A stretch of DNA of 64,000 nt from Doris montereyensis (GCA_037039925.1 JAXRKP010001086.1:85001-149000); one strand, 5' to 3'. Positions 60,801 through 62,871 are shown, counted from the stretch's first letter. Notes: a model not told the origin generated them from the letters alone. Numbers and translations are program-made.

Positions 60801-62787
60801 TCCTGTGACGTGACCCACCCCCCGATGCAAACTCACCTCGGCACTGTCCCTGTGAACACAATGCTTGGGGCTACTGTCATTTCTGCCCTTGTTACAGAAC
60901 ACACACTCTGGATCAGCCTGACACACAGTGCTATTGGTGTACGTCTCACAGTGGCTTTCATCAGACAGCGGTGTTGTGGTCGGACAGGCTGCTGCCTTAG
61001 GAGTACACTGAAGAATAGGAGAAGGGATGAACGTACTATGAACAACAATGCTAACAAAAGTTTAAGAGGTCAAAGTTATGGTAAAGAAAGTTATTTTTAA
61101 AAACATTTTTTTTTTACCCCATCAAACAATTTTGATAAACCTTTTTTGACTCGAATATAAGAATAAATAAAATTAAAAACAATAAATGTAAAATGAGGAG
61201 CCAATGCTAAATTACACCTCTCTCACCCCTCTCTGTGTATATGTCTATGAAACTTTCTCTCTATGGATTTTTAAGATACTCTGTAACAAGTTATTCCTTT
61301 TACCCAATCCTGTTTCAATGCTGGTTTCATGGGCCATCACTATGAGAAAACTCACAGCCCCCAAAACAAAATGAGTATTTCAAGGGGCAACAAAGTGTTT
61401 CAATGCTGATTTCATGGGCCATCACTATGAGAAAACTCACAGCCCCCAAAACAAAATGAGTATTTCAAGGGGCAACAAAGTAAGTCCCATGCTCAGATTT
61501 GAGCGTAGGGTAATCAAAAGTCCCAATTTCTCTGGGAACACAGCTTAATAATGTGGCAGTTTGCCATTGATTTCCATGCCCCCTTTACTTTCGCCGAGTT
61601 TGAATAGACCTAGCTACCCATTTCCCCACTGGGGTCGACAGGAGGGCCAGTAAAATTTGCCCGGACTAGGAATTGAATGCAAGCCTCCTGGGTGGTAGTC
61701 AGACACTCTATTGACTCAGCTACCGGCTCCTCTTAAGGAGCCTGTACATTTTCAAAATTGTACCCCTAATTTCATATCATATCAAGTGAACTGCGAGTCT
61801 TGAACATTTCCCTCGATGCAATTGAAAGGCAGACAGTAAAAGTAACCCCACTTTGAAGTCACCTGTCAACAACAAATGATCAGCGATCATCCATCTTATA
61901 ATAATCCTGTAGGTAGAGATTTTGGTTTGCTTCATTGAAATTTCCCTGCCCACCACGCGCAGTGATCTTTCATGGTGCAGTTTACCAAACAAAAATACCA
62001 GCAGCCCCACTACCCAGGCTTCATAGTTACAGTTTTATTTTGACACGTTTTCATCTGAATAATGCCAGTGTGTTTGCACCCCACCCTCCCATTAGATAAT
62101 AAACATTTTATTTGCTCCAATGCAATTTACCCCCGTCCACCACATTATATGTGGCCATATCTGAATCCGTGTTTATAGAATCCCTACTGGGGCTTTAGTG
62201 CAAAGGGAATAAAAGGGTTGGTCGGTCTGGTTACTAATTTGAAATTTTATGGTGTAGTGTTGTAGTCTTGTTGTTGGCTGAGCATTGCTGTTTTGAAACT
62301 GTCCACTGTAAGTTTGTGAATGGTGTCTTCGTCTAAGTCGTTCCAGTCTCAACGCTTTGTATGAAAAACTAGTTTTTATATTGTTCGGATTTGGCGTGGG
62401 GTATTTTAACTGCTCTTGAGTTGACTTTGGACTGTCTTTTGACATTTGTAGACACATAATTGTCAAATTTCTTTGGGAAAATGGTGAATGAAAAAAATCA
62501 CAGCAAGATAAAAGGCATGTATGTGAAAGAGCAAGAAGAAAAGAGAGGAAAGCCTACCAGCAGCCCCACACCAACCGAATTTTGCGTAACAACAACTGCT
62601 AGATCCCTACACAAAAAAGCTATGCACATGAACTCATCACAGAAAAAAGCAGGCCAAGGTTACCTGATGTTCGACCACGGCAACTGGCGCTTGTAGGCGA
62701 CCAGGTCTCCCAGTACCTGCCCTGAGTAGCCACCAATGATAAACATGATGTTGCCGTTAGCAACTACAGCAGCATGGCCGAATCGCC
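20170..62787 (-). CDS. MEGF8: MEGF8 homologue, partial gene (23 exons recognised)
   Basis: Large multidomain transmembrane protein; vertebrate MEGF8 acts at the cell surface in developmental signalling (Hedgehog attenuation with MOSMO/MGRN1, left-right patterning; established knowledge). The window gives the central ectodomain: kelch blade, PSI modules, EGF-Ca with CPDVEEC, laminin-type EGFs with [18 protein letters not shown], then a second kelch propeller ending in [10 protein letters not shown] followed by a PSI. The domain order and many residues match human MEGF8 along its length (for example [19 protein letters not shown] against human WAYARCPDVDECRLGLARC). Attractin shares kelch, CUB, PSI and EGF domains but lacks this order. 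Exons have GT/AG borders and mostly compatible phases. Start codon, signal peptide, membrane segment and cytoplasmic tail are outside the window. Several exons show one-base frame breaks (see findings). The span given covers exons and introns. Confidence 0.93.
20797..22280. repeat. 48-bp minisatellite, about 30 copies
   Basis: Consensus agtgagtggaagacaatgag followed by tgaaaagttgacaatctcacatgtatat. The period is a multiple of three, which keeps a 380-residue minus-strand frame open (21,245-22,387) with a 16-residue repeat; I treat this as non-coding. It lies in the intron between exons 22 and 23. Confidence 0.96.
22281..23940. other. Intronic DNA with a possible transposon-protein remnant
   Basis: At 22,540-22,760 the plus strand reads [20 protein letters not shown] then [17 protein letters not shown], a basic helical stretch preceded by a pyrimidine tract and CTACAG. 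It could be the tail of a transposon-encoded protein, but I cannot name the family. The rest (22.8-23.9 kb) is AT-rich with no call. Confidence 0.35.
23954..23992. repeat. (TA)n microsatellite
   Basis: Uninterrupted TA run of about 30 bp followed by gtatatata, about 60 bp from the exon 22 donor. Confidence 0.95.
24057..24165 (-). CDS. MEGF8: MEGF8 exon 22: kelch blade
   Basis: Acceptor GACAG/TGGGAG. Reads [20 protein letters not shown], then [16 protein letters not shown], matching human PRLFHASALLGDTMVVLGG. The donor is uncertain: C/GTTTGT at 24,056 keeps phase with exon 23, while TTT/GTAACA four bases later looks stronger but breaks phase. Confidence 0.85.
24213..24350 (+). mobile_element. 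SINE-like repeat, family B
   Basis: tttcattgaaagttatcccg, tccaccacatgcggtgatctc and agtaagatgaaagataagtg are diagnostic of family B. Confidence 0.75.
24630..24770. repeat. (CA)n-rich microsatellite
   Basis: Interrupted (ACAC)n stretch ending within about 10 bp of the exon 21 donor at 24,778. Confidence 0.9.
24779..24944 (-). CDS. MEGF8: MEGF8 exon 21: kelch blade, phase problems at both ends
   Basis: 166 bp, acceptor GGCAG/GCCTGT and donor [31 protein letters not shown] then [11 protein letters not shown] aligns with human GLYGHSAVYHEATDSLYVFG and ELYSLH. The frame needs one extra G at the acceptor, and the donor would be canonical (CAG/GTGAGT) and in phase with one extra G. Both are GG or GGG runs read one base short. 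Confidence 0.9.
24945..25425. other. Intron 20, no recognised feature
   Basis: Intronic DNA downstream of the exon 20 donor side; nothing recognised. Confidence 0.45.
25430..25535. repeat. Short repeat, cttctttgt[gt]cccattggga, three copies
   Basis: Copies near 25,437, 25,472 and 25,503 with unequal spacing (about 35 and 31 bp). Confidence 0.8.
25991..26178 (-). CDS. MEGF8: MEGF8 exon 20: kelch blade, one base short
   Basis: 188 bp, borders CTTAG/ACTCCT and [29 protein letters not shown] and [20 protein letters not shown] match human VAGHTLTARRG and GGYSPENGFNQQLLEY. Entry in phase 0 does not reach this frame unless one base is added near the GGG at 26,169-26,171; the corrected length of 189 bp would be phase 0 to 0. 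Confidence 0.9.
26235..26480 (+). mobile_element. tRNA-derived SINE, family C
   Basis: A box TAGCCTAGTGG at about 26,246, B-box-like GGTTTGAGTCC at about 26,291, then a body with atggacccaggaataaatgg and tgtcctgtccaggaggaggtg. Related copies at 38.4, 47.4, 53.9, 54.7 and 63.2 kb. Confidence 0.8.
26690..27435. repeat. (GATA)n microsatellite, about 740 bp
   Basis: GATA runs with GACA, GGATA and AAGA variants. The reverse strand gives several overlapping long frames made of YLSI units, which are not genes. Confidence 0.98.
27488..28205. repeat. 75-bp satellite with 150-bp higher-order unit
   Basis: Monomer acaagcagccatcatctcca then ccaaccaatgtgctataaca, tcacatactgcatggggttg and cttataacagttatt. 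Two monomer types (catcatctcc and caccacctcc) alternate strictly over at least eight units, so the true unit is a 150-bp dimer. Period 75 keeps frames open on both strands (263 and 266 residues); neither looks like a protein. Confidence 0.96.
28206..28727 (+). mobile_element. Terminal-inverted-repeat element, copy 2
   Basis: Left end 28,207-28,261 starts GAAGGAGCCACAATGGAGTG. Its inner 27 bp (28,235-28,261) are the reverse complement of 28,700-28,726 with one mismatch. Internal sequence matches copy 1 at 15.1-15.6 kb (gacccagtgagatatagatc, gacgaagggttatacccgaa). No coding capacity, so it is a non-autonomous element. It sits inside the 75-bp satellite. Confidence 0.87.
28728..28775. repeat. 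75-bp satellite remnant to the right of the insertion
   Basis: tataacatcacatactgcat then gggtttgtttataacatcag resumes the 75-bp monomer after the inverted-repeat element. Confidence 0.85.
28947..29094 (-). CDS. MEGF8: MEGF8 exon 19: kelch blade
   Basis: 148 bp, phase 2 to 0, borders GACAG/GTACCA and [29 protein letters not shown] then [16 protein letters not shown] corresponds to human FHAAAYV, MYLLGGL and FWVLNLTTLQW. Confidence 0.9.
29103..29130. repeat. (GA)n next to the exon 19 acceptor
   Basis: GA run of about 26 bp starting 8 bp upstream of the acceptor AG, so on the gene strand it provides a (TC)n pyrimidine tract. Confidence 0.9.
29180..29290 (+). mobile_element. SINE family A, partial
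   Basis: taggtgggtggatcgacacc and gtcccttgtgcagatcacaac match the body of family A. Head missing. Confidence 0.75.
29345..29675 (+). mobile_element. tRNA-derived SINE, family A, full length
   Basis: Head GGGGACTCAGTAGTCCAGAGG with A box TAGTCCAGAGG, B box GGATTCGAGCCCC, body ggtaggtggatcgacaccta, gatcccttggctgtttacag and ttagttgtggatgtgggtaaa, and an (AAAC)n tail at 29,655-29,675. This is the best copy in the window. Confidence 0.9.
29868..30100 (-). mobile_element. SINE family A, 5' truncated
   Basis: Reverse complement of the family A body (gcacagagtgttgtgat, gggacctcctttttatc) with a TTTGATT-type 3' end at 29,868. It is inverted relative to the copy at 29,345. Confidence 0.8.
30167..30293 (-). 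CDS. MEGF8: MEGF8 exon 18: second propeller, kelch blade
   Basis: 127 bp, phase 1 to 2, borders TCCAG/GTCTGA and [31 protein letters not shown] followed by [11 protein letters not shown] is a typical kelch blade with the GG doublet and the Y...W pair. Confidence 0.9.
30338..30470. repeat. (TAA)n microsatellite
   Basis: Almost pure ATA/TAA repeat of about 125 bp. Confidence 0.97.
30562..30720 (+). mobile_element. SINE-like repeat, family B
   Basis: tgcaattcaccctgtccacc, atgcaatgatctcaaggtaa and agaagaagtagggcctaca match family B. It ends near a CCAA run at 30,697. Confidence 0.7.
30815..31059 (-). CDS. MEGF8: MEGF8 exon 17: EGF end and first kelch blade, with frame break
   Basis: 245 bp, borders TGCAG/CAGAGA and AACG/GTAATG. 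Enters in phase 0 as [14 protein letters not shown] (human NQSLGVCICAEGFGG). Its 3' part must leave in another frame as [18 protein letters not shown] to join exon 18; RAGHSLTTC fits human HRLGHTMV. The frame change lies somewhere between about 30,900 and 31,030. The stretch between is weakly conserved and includes an acidic EEEEED run. Confidence 0.8.
31318..31590. mobile_element. Small inverted-repeat element, related to 37,377-37,584
   Basis: Starts cacagttgccaaccctatga, acagaaaaagtgggagattg and ends tagcggtaggagggcagcact. Same layout as the copy at 37.4 kb but with more divergent termini and a (GA)n insert at 31,520-31,545. Confidence 0.6.
31600..32035. other. Intron 16, no recognised feature
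   Basis: AT-rich intronic DNA; nothing recognised. Confidence 0.45.
32038..32345 (+). mobile_element. tRNA-derived SINE, family A, full length
   Basis: GGGGACTCGGTAGTCCAGAGG head, B box GGGTTCGAGATCC, body gatcccttgactgtttacag and ttagttgtggatgtgagtaaa. Internal small deletions relative to the copy at 29.35 kb. Confidence 0.88.
32360..32696. mobile_element. Short TIR element (MITE), 337 bp
   Basis: Perfect 13-bp terminal inverted repeats TACGTGCAGACCA (32,360-32,372) and TGGTCTGCACGTA (32,684-32,696). No coding capacity. The outer TA could be a target-site duplication, as in Tc1/mariner-type elements (inference). Confidence 0.75.
32794..32972 (-). CDS. MEGF8: MEGF8 exon 16: end of CUB and EGF
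   Basis: 179 bp, phase 1 to 0, borders TTTAG/GATCAA and [27 protein letters not shown] and [18 protein letters not shown] match human WGFNASVGSARC and the EGF that follows (CRCPQGWAGPHCR). Continues with [16 protein letters not shown] (human ALCPENCNAHTGAGTC). Confidence 0.92.
33150..33665. repeat. Degenerate repeat, about 20-25 bp, ggtttcaaaggactaagatttt
   Basis: Many diverged copies of tttcaa[ag]gg[ag][ac]taa[ag]attt across 500 bp. Irregular spacing shows an old array. Confidence 0.8.
33835..33905. repeat. (TA)n microsatellite
   Basis: TA run of about 45 bp followed by catatatatgtatatat. Confidence 0.95.
34029..34195 (-). CDS. MEGF8: MEGF8 exon 15: CUB domain, second half
   Basis: 167 bp, phase 0 to 2, borders ACCAG/GATGCG and [36 protein letters not shown] and [16 protein letters not shown] match the CUB end of human MEGF8 (YVLAFDGFP, LIAAFCG, LSGLLVLHWEA). 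Joining to exon 16 in phase 2 creates a stop (TAG); removing one T from the TTTTT run at 34,030-34,034, or using an acceptor 11 bp further in, would restore the frame. Confidence 0.9.
34346..35132. repeat. 25-bp minisatellite, about 31 copies
   Basis: Unit gggctgaaaacaccatgtta then tgata. Very uniform, with a few truncated units (34,686, 34,970). In the intron between exons 14 and 15, about 150 bp upstream of the exon 15 acceptor. Confidence 0.97.
35150..36600. other. Unassigned intronic DNA
   Basis: A 125-residue minus-strand frame at 35,822-36,199 shows no domain I recognise. The right end (36,560-36,580, ggtgccgcttccccctaaag) resembles the terminus of the TTAA-type element at 45.9-46.5 kb, so an old relative may lie here. 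No gene called. Confidence 0.4.
36655..36882 (-). CDS. MEGF8: MEGF8 exon 14: CUB domain, first half, with frame break
   Basis: 228 bp, borders TCCAG/AAATGG and [30 protein letters not shown] is followed in another frame by [20 protein letters not shown] and [14 protein letters not shown]. This matches the human CUB start (CFRECGGRALLTNVSS, YCVWVVS). The break sits in CTCTC at 36,814-36,818; one added C gives DGLLGVF. Confidence 0.9.
36958..37105 (+). mobile_element. SINE-like repeat, family B, interrupted by G and C runs
   Basis: tgtttcattgcaaatcccc at the left and gaaagaaaagaagtaggg at the right match family B; between them lie a C-run (36,977) and a G-run of about 35 bp (37,026-37,057). 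Confidence 0.6.
37110..37262 (-). mobile_element. SINE family A, partial
   Basis: Reverse complement of the family A body: gccctgtaaacaacgaaggg, atctttaacgtgcac and gacctccttttatcgtcc. Confidence 0.78.
37377..37584. mobile_element. Short TIR element (MITE), 208 bp
   Basis: Perfect 13-bp inverted repeats GCTGCCAACCCCA (37,377-37,389) and TGGGGTTGGCAGC (37,572-37,584). No coding capacity. Related copy at 31.3 kb; another left end appears at about 63,887. Confidence 0.75.
37720..37815. repeat. (TC)-rich simple repeat
   Basis: ctctctctctttctctgcgt repeated; short spurious frames only. Confidence 0.85.
38025..38163 (-). CDS. MEGF8: MEGF8 exon 13: laminin-type EGF
   Basis: 139 bp, phase 1 to 2, borders ATCAG/GATGCA and [31 protein letters not shown] and [12 protein letters not shown] match human CRPCQCNGHGDPRRGHCDN and CQLCSPGYYGDP. 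No internal break. Confidence 0.94.
38405..38665 (-). mobile_element. tRNA-derived SINE, family C
   Basis: Reverse complement has GTGGTTAGGCTGCCAGAG (A-box region), GAGGTTCGAATCCC (B box) near 38,590-38,603, then a body related to the 63.2 kb copy (cccatagaggcggagcgtat in that copy, cccatagagctggagcgtat here). Confidence 0.82.
38709..39270. repeat. Direct duplication of about 230 bp, offset about 355 bp
   Basis: acagaaaataaatgtgtaa...ttgcggcttgtgttattcagc...cttaaagctgttaact at 38,717-38,940 recurs at 39,066-39,255 with ttgcggcttgtattattcagc and cttaaagccgttacc. A CT-rich spacer (38,955-39,055) separates the copies. Confidence 0.85.
39390..39482 (-). mobile_element. tRNA-like sequence (tRNA-derived SINE or tRNA pseudogene)
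   Basis: The minus strand has GTTGGTAGCGCACTTTTCC (A-box-like) and GGGTTCGATCCCC (B box). The segment is too long and the arms do not pair well enough for a functional tRNA that I can defend. Confidence 0.55.
39573..39798 (-). CDS. MEGF8: MEGF8 exon 12: EGF plus start of laminin-type EGF, with frame break
   Basis: 226 bp, phase 2 to 1, borders CACAG/TTGTTA and GAAG/GTGGGT. First part: [20 protein letters not shown] (human DCGHGVCSGPPDFTCVCDLG). Second part in another frame: [20 protein letters not shown] and PGFYGDP, a laminin EGF. The frame breaks at about 39,668-39,671 in AAGG; one more G restores C-S-K-G-V-G-V-C. Confidence 0.93.
40015..40180 (-). mobile_element. tRNA-derived SINE, family D
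   Basis: Minus strand: GCCTAGTCAGTTAGGCTAGA, then CACCCAGGAGACCCGAGTTC and GATTGACC, with gggtcgacagaagggccag-like body. Related copy at 61.6 kb. Confidence 0.7.
40840..40978 (-). mobile_element. SINE family A, partial
   Basis: ttgcgatctgctcaagggac, ctcctttttatcgtccgtct and ccgatgggactaggggtcga are the reverse complement of the family A body. The 30-bp satellite starts directly to its right. Confidence 0.8.
40980..42845. repeat. 27/30-bp satellite, about 65 copies, two subfamilies
   Basis: Left part: units of about 27-28 bp, gatactaatgatgctcatgg then tgctact. Right part: 30-bp units in phase, coding [14 protein letters not shown] repeats on the plus strand, with a homogeneous block of the variant cctaacggtgctgatgacga ([10 protein letters not shown]) at 42,025-42,410. 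Multiple frames are open on both strands. It lies in the intron between exons 11 and 12 and stops about 100 bp from the exon 11 donor. Confidence 0.96.
42943..43168 (-). CDS. MEGF8: MEGF8 exon 11: calcium-binding EGF domain
   Basis: 226 bp, phase 1 to 2, borders TTCAG/GTATAT and AAAC/GTACGT. Reads [40 protein letters not shown] and HRCNET. CPDVEEC with the later N and Y/F residues is the calcium-binding EGF signature (DxxEC, CxNxxxxYxC). This is the strongest single match to human MEGF8 in the window. Confidence 0.96.
43175..43202. repeat. (GA)n next to the exon 11 acceptor
   Basis: GA run a few bases upstream of the acceptor AG; on the gene strand it forms the pyrimidine tract. Confidence 0.9.
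43545..43645. mobile_element. Fragment of the terminal-inverted-repeat element (right end)
   Basis: ttgttgtctgatgaactcat, gggagttgtcacttattgtc and cttcactccactgtggct match the right end of the element at 15.6 kb with internal divergence. Confidence 0.7.
43650..43860. repeat. Irregular repeat, atcatgattataaaacaaca
   Basis: Copies near 43,661, 43,711, 43,737, 43,768 and 43,796 with uneven spacing. The AACACATTATCT array begins to its right. Confidence 0.8.
44005..44270 (-). mobile_element. SINE family A, split by the 18-bp minisatellite
   Basis: The 3' end (tttatttgatttacccacatccat) lies at 44,007-44,030 and the body (ggatctccttttaaagtctg, tccgatgggattagatgtca, atccacctacctgg) at 44,210-44,268, with aaacacattatct units in between. 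Confidence 0.75.
44030..44722. repeat. 18-bp minisatellite, about 35 copies
   Basis: Unit aaacacattatctatgtc. Uniform at 44,290-44,720. Both strands give spurious frames (period a multiple of three). It stops about 14 bp from the exon 10 donor at 44,736. Confidence 0.97.
44737..45004 (-). CDS. MEGF8: MEGF8 exon 10: PSI module, with frame break
   Basis: 268 bp, borders AACAG/GCGCAA and ACCG/GTAGGT. Most of it reads [35 protein letters not shown] and [20 protein letters not shown], closely matching human MEGF8. Entering in phase 2 from exon 9 gives RKNC, then the frame must shift at about 44,990 to continue as DCIEIQWEC. Adding one C (TGC TCC GAT TGC) restores Cys-x-Asp-Cys as in human TCEDC. 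An 18-bp minisatellite ends about 14 bp beyond the donor. Confidence 0.93.
45145..45392 (+). mobile_element. 3' end of an RTE-like LINE
   Basis: Broken plus-strand frame reads [11 protein letters not shown], and the end is ctgctgtggcgacccctaac, gggaaaagccgaaagatgaa with a (GAA)n tail. This is the usual end of LINEs with GRPKxRW tails and a short A-rich microsatellite terminus. Confidence 0.8.
45934..46463. mobile_element. TIR element (MITE) with TTAA ends, 530 bp
   Basis: Perfect inverted repeats: CTTAAGGGGAAAGGCGGCAC at 45,934-45,953 and its reverse complement at 46,444-46,463. TTAA is present at both ends, so a TTAA target duplication with 15-bp TIR (GGGGAAAGGCGGCAC) is possible, as for piggyBac-type MITEs (inference). 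No coding capacity. Confidence 0.85.
46490..46830. repeat. Degenerate (GATA)n/(GACA)n stretch
   Basis: gatagacagatggagagata-like units with many substitutions; spurious YLSI-type frames on the reverse strand. Confidence 0.85.
47009..47112 (-). CDS. MEGF8: MEGF8 exon 9: PSI module, second half
   Basis: 104 bp, phase 0 to 2, borders CACAG/GATCCT and [30 protein letters not shown] then SSECPLAC aligns with human DPFCEWHQSTSRKGDAAC and SPEECPPLC. Confidence 0.9.
47372..47525 (+). mobile_element. tRNA-derived SINE, family C, partial
   Basis: ttaggttgccagacttagga and the B box GAGTTCGAATCC (47,407-47,418), followed by tagcaatgctaggtcctacg and gtgttccttgagacagacac. Confidence 0.8.
47526..47930. 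other. Intron 8, no recognised feature
   Basis: Nothing recognised beyond short AT runs. Confidence 0.45.
47935..48290. repeat. Dispersed repeat E, copy 1
   Basis: aaactcaggaaccactgcac, catatttcgcatgt, gtttctgagttgaccacagt and cattgtctacaggcacgcttg are shared with 60,065-60,350 and 60,355-60,750. No coding capacity seen. Confidence 0.82.
48341..48545 (-). CDS. MEGF8: MEGF8 exon 8: PSI module
   Basis: 205 bp, phase 2 to 0, borders TTCAG/TGGCGG and [28 protein letters not shown] and [15 protein letters not shown] match human CTSYSSCLGCLADQGCGWC and CPLCEEHRDCHACT. Cysteine spacing CxxCxxxxxCxWC is typical of PSI. Confidence 0.92.
48748..49215. repeat. 64-bp tandem array made from SINE-like family B
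   Basis: Seven to eight units of tttcattgaagtttgccctg, tccatcacatgcggtggcag and caagatgaaagataggtgac. The unit is the family B head joined to its later caagatgaaaga segment, so the array arose from an internally deleted family B copy; the family B tail (gaaagaaaagaagtaggacct) follows at 49,229. Confidence 0.9.
49305..49600. repeat. 40-bp minisatellite, about 7 copies
   Basis: Unit acagacattttccatactga then tgttggagaagagacaataa; the last three units (49,441-49,570) are nearly identical. Confidence 0.93.
49603..49815 (-). mobile_element. SINE family A, 5' truncated
   Basis: tttgattttacccacttcca, agccaagggatcttcaatgt and ccatctccgatgggattgca are the reverse complement of the family A body. Confidence 0.8.
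49890..50029 (-). CDS. MEGF8: MEGF8 exon 7: linker ending FLEPF
   Basis: 140 bp, phase 0 to 2, borders CCCAG/GTGATA and TTTAG/GTTAGA. Reads [19 protein letters not shown] and EFLEPF, matching human ELTLLWDRTGVPGG and FFLEPYR just before the second PSI group. Confidence 0.87.
50385..50510 (+). mobile_element. SINE family C, 3' fragment
   Basis: ggccaggaggtgattattgt, cacctgttccacttcacact and agaaaccaggatacggtctg match the 3' part of family C at 54.83 kb and, inverted, at 63.2 kb. Confidence 0.65.
50600..50745. repeat. AGATCT-rich stretch
   Basis: Clustered tctagat/agatct motifs. Similar short clusters occur at 53,000-53,060. Confidence 0.7.
50925..51090. repeat. Pyrimidine-rich tract
   Basis: CT- and C-rich; spurious SLSL frames. 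Confidence 0.85.
51095..52322. repeat. 29-bp minisatellite, left block, about 42 copies
   Basis: Unit gccaatagatgctaccattc then ataaaatca. Regular at 51,100-51,720, increasingly scrambled at 51,740-52,320 with fused and truncated units. Confidence 0.96.
52323..53463. mobile_element. 1.14-kb segment interrupting the 29-bp array
   Basis: Shares an extended stretch with 58,370-58,860: ctggaagtggaagacacact against ctggaagacaaattcg, gcatgatata, tttgcctttc and ctgacacgagtg against tttgacacgaacc. It is therefore a dispersed repeat, class unknown. No domain recognised in its frames. Confidence 0.65.
53464..53590. repeat. 29-bp minisatellite, right block
   Basis: Four units (aatagatgctaccattcaca and variants) reappear here, ending about 20 bp from the exon 6 donor at 53,611. 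Confidence 0.93.
53612..53728 (-). CDS. MEGF8: MEGF8 exon 6: linker with RGHKYYVE
   Basis: 117 bp, 39 codons, phase 0 to 0, borders ACAG/GAAGTG and [26 protein letters not shown] corresponds to human LFPLPGRDHKYAVEIQ. A 29-bp minisatellite lies about 20 bp downstream of its donor. Confidence 0.88.
53829..53857. repeat. (TA)n microsatellite
   Basis: Pure TA run of about 26 bp. Confidence 0.95.
53900..54060 (+). mobile_element. tRNA-derived SINE, family C, 5' part
   Basis: A box TGGCCTAGTAG at about 53,908, B box GAGTTCAAATCC at about 53,952, followed by gatattgtgttctctggata and agatacttaaccc. Confidence 0.82.
54061..54730. other. Intron 5, no recognised gene
   Basis: AT-rich; no domain seen in any frame. 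Confidence 0.45.
54735..54915 (+). mobile_element. SINE family C, 3' part
   Basis: acccaggtacaaatgggtac, gaccagcgtcctgtccagga and tcacccgttctacttcatgc match the 3' body of family C (compare 26.37-26.45 kb). Confidence 0.75.
54916..55815. other. Intron 5, left part, with a long poly-G tract
   Basis: 55,583-55,614 is a G-run of about 30 bases broken by one C. Otherwise no gene or clear repeat. Confidence 0.5.
55816..56007 (-). CDS. MEGF8: MEGF8 exon 5: linker with [10 protein letters not shown]
   Basis: 192 bp, exactly 64 codons, phase 0 to 0, borders CTAG/TTGAGT and [22 protein letters not shown] aligns with human VYRGFIYPML; the following [17 protein letters not shown] matches human RAQRLHVLARM. 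Confidence 0.9.
56008..56755. other. Intron 4, no recognised gene
   Basis: Contains (CA)n followed by C-run at 56,109-56,129. Nothing else recognised. Confidence 0.45.
56765..57020. repeat. 55-bp tandem repeat, about 5 copies
   Basis: Unit tcaatgttgtgttggtaaat, gaggacattttcaacattga, tttgttgcaggttt[c]. The two right units are almost identical; the left ones are shorter. Confidence 0.93.
57428..57600 (-). CDS. MEGF8: MEGF8 exon 4: linker after first PSI
   Basis: 173 bp, phase 1 to 0, borders GCAG/AGCCGC and GAG/GTACAT. Reads [20 protein letters not shown] and [13 protein letters not shown]. The GWWG motif and LPGLH-like segment match human MEGF8 (ISGTVGWWGPAP, FLPGLHLL). Confidence 0.9.
57871..58071 (-). 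other. Orphan acidic open frame, 66 residues
   Basis: Reads [20 protein letters not shown], then [20 protein letters not shown] and [20 protein letters not shown]. Not low complexity and not explained by any repeat here. It lies in the intron between exons 3 and 4, has no splice-compatible partner that I can see, and I do not recognise the family. It may be a transposon-protein remnant with an acidic N-terminus. Confidence 0.3.
58370..58865. mobile_element. Dispersed repeat, second copy of the 52.5-52.95 kb sequence
   Basis: Same order of motifs as 52,545-52,920: ctggaag.aca, cagttgcc..., ttttcacattgactt, catgcatgatata, catttgcctttc, cacacacaaaca and gacacgaac. Same orientation, substantial divergence. 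Confidence 0.7.
58866..59624. other. Intron 3, no recognised feature
   Basis: Nothing recognised; ends at the exon 3 donor. Confidence 0.45.
59625..59814 (-). CDS. MEGF8: MEGF8 exon 3: PSI module, second part
   Basis: 190 bp, phase 0 to 1, borders GACAG/CTTTGT and TCCG/GTAAAG. Cysteine-rich: [18 protein letters not shown] and later [12 protein letters not shown], with NGT and NLT glycosylation sequons. Matches the human stretch around CQACLAF and GWCVHNESC. Confidence 0.88.
60065..60350. repeat. Dispersed repeat E, copy 2 (divergent)
   Basis: aactcagaaaccactgcacc and catcattgtctacaggcatg are shared with copies 1 and 3; the middle is deleted or diverged. Ends in (TA)n at 60,329. Confidence 0.7.
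60355..60750. repeat. Dispersed repeat E, copy 3
   Basis: aagcttaggaaccactgcac, cacatttcgcatgtagattt, gcggtttctgagttaactgc and tttacgagcaggcttg align over most of copy 1 (47.94-48.28 kb). Confidence 0.82.
60837..61007 (-). CDS. MEGF8: MEGF8 exon 2: PSI module, first part
   Basis: 171 bp, phase 0 to 0, borders TTCAG/TGTACT and GAG/GTGAGT. Contains [19 protein letters not shown], the counterpart of human CSMYTDHSVCSRDPECSWC. PSI modules are small disulfide-rich folds that space propellers and EGFs in plexins, attractins and MEGF8. Confidence 0.9.
61313..61485. repeat. Perfect tandem duplication, unit about 84 bp
   Basis: tttcaatgctg[ag]tttcatggg, ccatcactatgagaaaactc and caaggggcaacaaagt occur twice, starting at 61,314 and 61,398, almost identical, so recent. 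Confidence 0.95.
61585..61738 (-). mobile_element. tRNA-derived SINE, family D
   Basis: Minus strand: GGAGCCGGTAGCTGAGTCAA (A-box-like), then CACCCAGGAGGCTTGCATTC, AATTCC (B-box-like), with cgacaggagggccagta in the body. Related to 40.0-40.2 kb. Confidence 0.75.
61925..62170 (+). mobile_element. SINE-like family B fragments
   Basis: tgcttcattgaaatttccct, gcccaccacgcgcagtgatc at 61,928-61,970 and caatgcaatttacccccgtc, caccacattatatgtggcca at 62,118-62,157. A family B tail (gcaagataaaaggcatgta, aagagaggaaagcctaccag) appears at 62,502-62,562. Confidence 0.65.
62171..62500. other. Intron 1, sequence inside a family B copy
   Basis: About 330 bp separates family B head (62.12-62.16 kb) from tail (62.50 kb); it could be an insertion. 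No gene seen. Confidence 0.4.
62664..62787 (-). CDS. MEGF8: MEGF8 exon 1 (local numbering): last blade of first kelch propeller
   Basis: Reads [13 protein letters not shown] then [17 protein letters not shown], a kelch blade with the GG doublet, matching the RFGHAAALA and GGYSGR segment of human MEGF8. Donor is CAG/GTAACC. The upstream border is uncertain: I chose the AAG/GG acceptor because the longer option carries an in-frame TGA. The exon ends in phase 2 but exon 2 opens in phase 0, so either a base is missing or a small exon lies between. Confidence 0.8.
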
Positions 62788-62850
62788 CTTGGCAGGAATA
62801 TCGTCACCTTGTGAAATAAAAATGTCAAAATAGAAATTTTTGTGATAAGA

Positions 62851-62871
62851 GGGGGGGGGGGGGGGGGGGGA
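62851..62871. repeat. Poly-G tract
   Basis: About 20 consecutive G upstream of exon 1. Confidence 0.95.

Noticed and set aside
20170..62787. Attractin rather than MEGF8
   Set aside because: The order kelch, PSI, GWWG linker, three PSI, EGF-Ca (CPDVEEC), laminin EGFs, CUB, EGF, second kelch propeller is that of MEGF8; attractin has one propeller and a different order.
20170..62787. MEGF8 pseudogene
   Set aside because: Splice sites, cysteines and most codons are conserved; the breaks cluster in G or C runs, more like sequence error. Not fully excluded.
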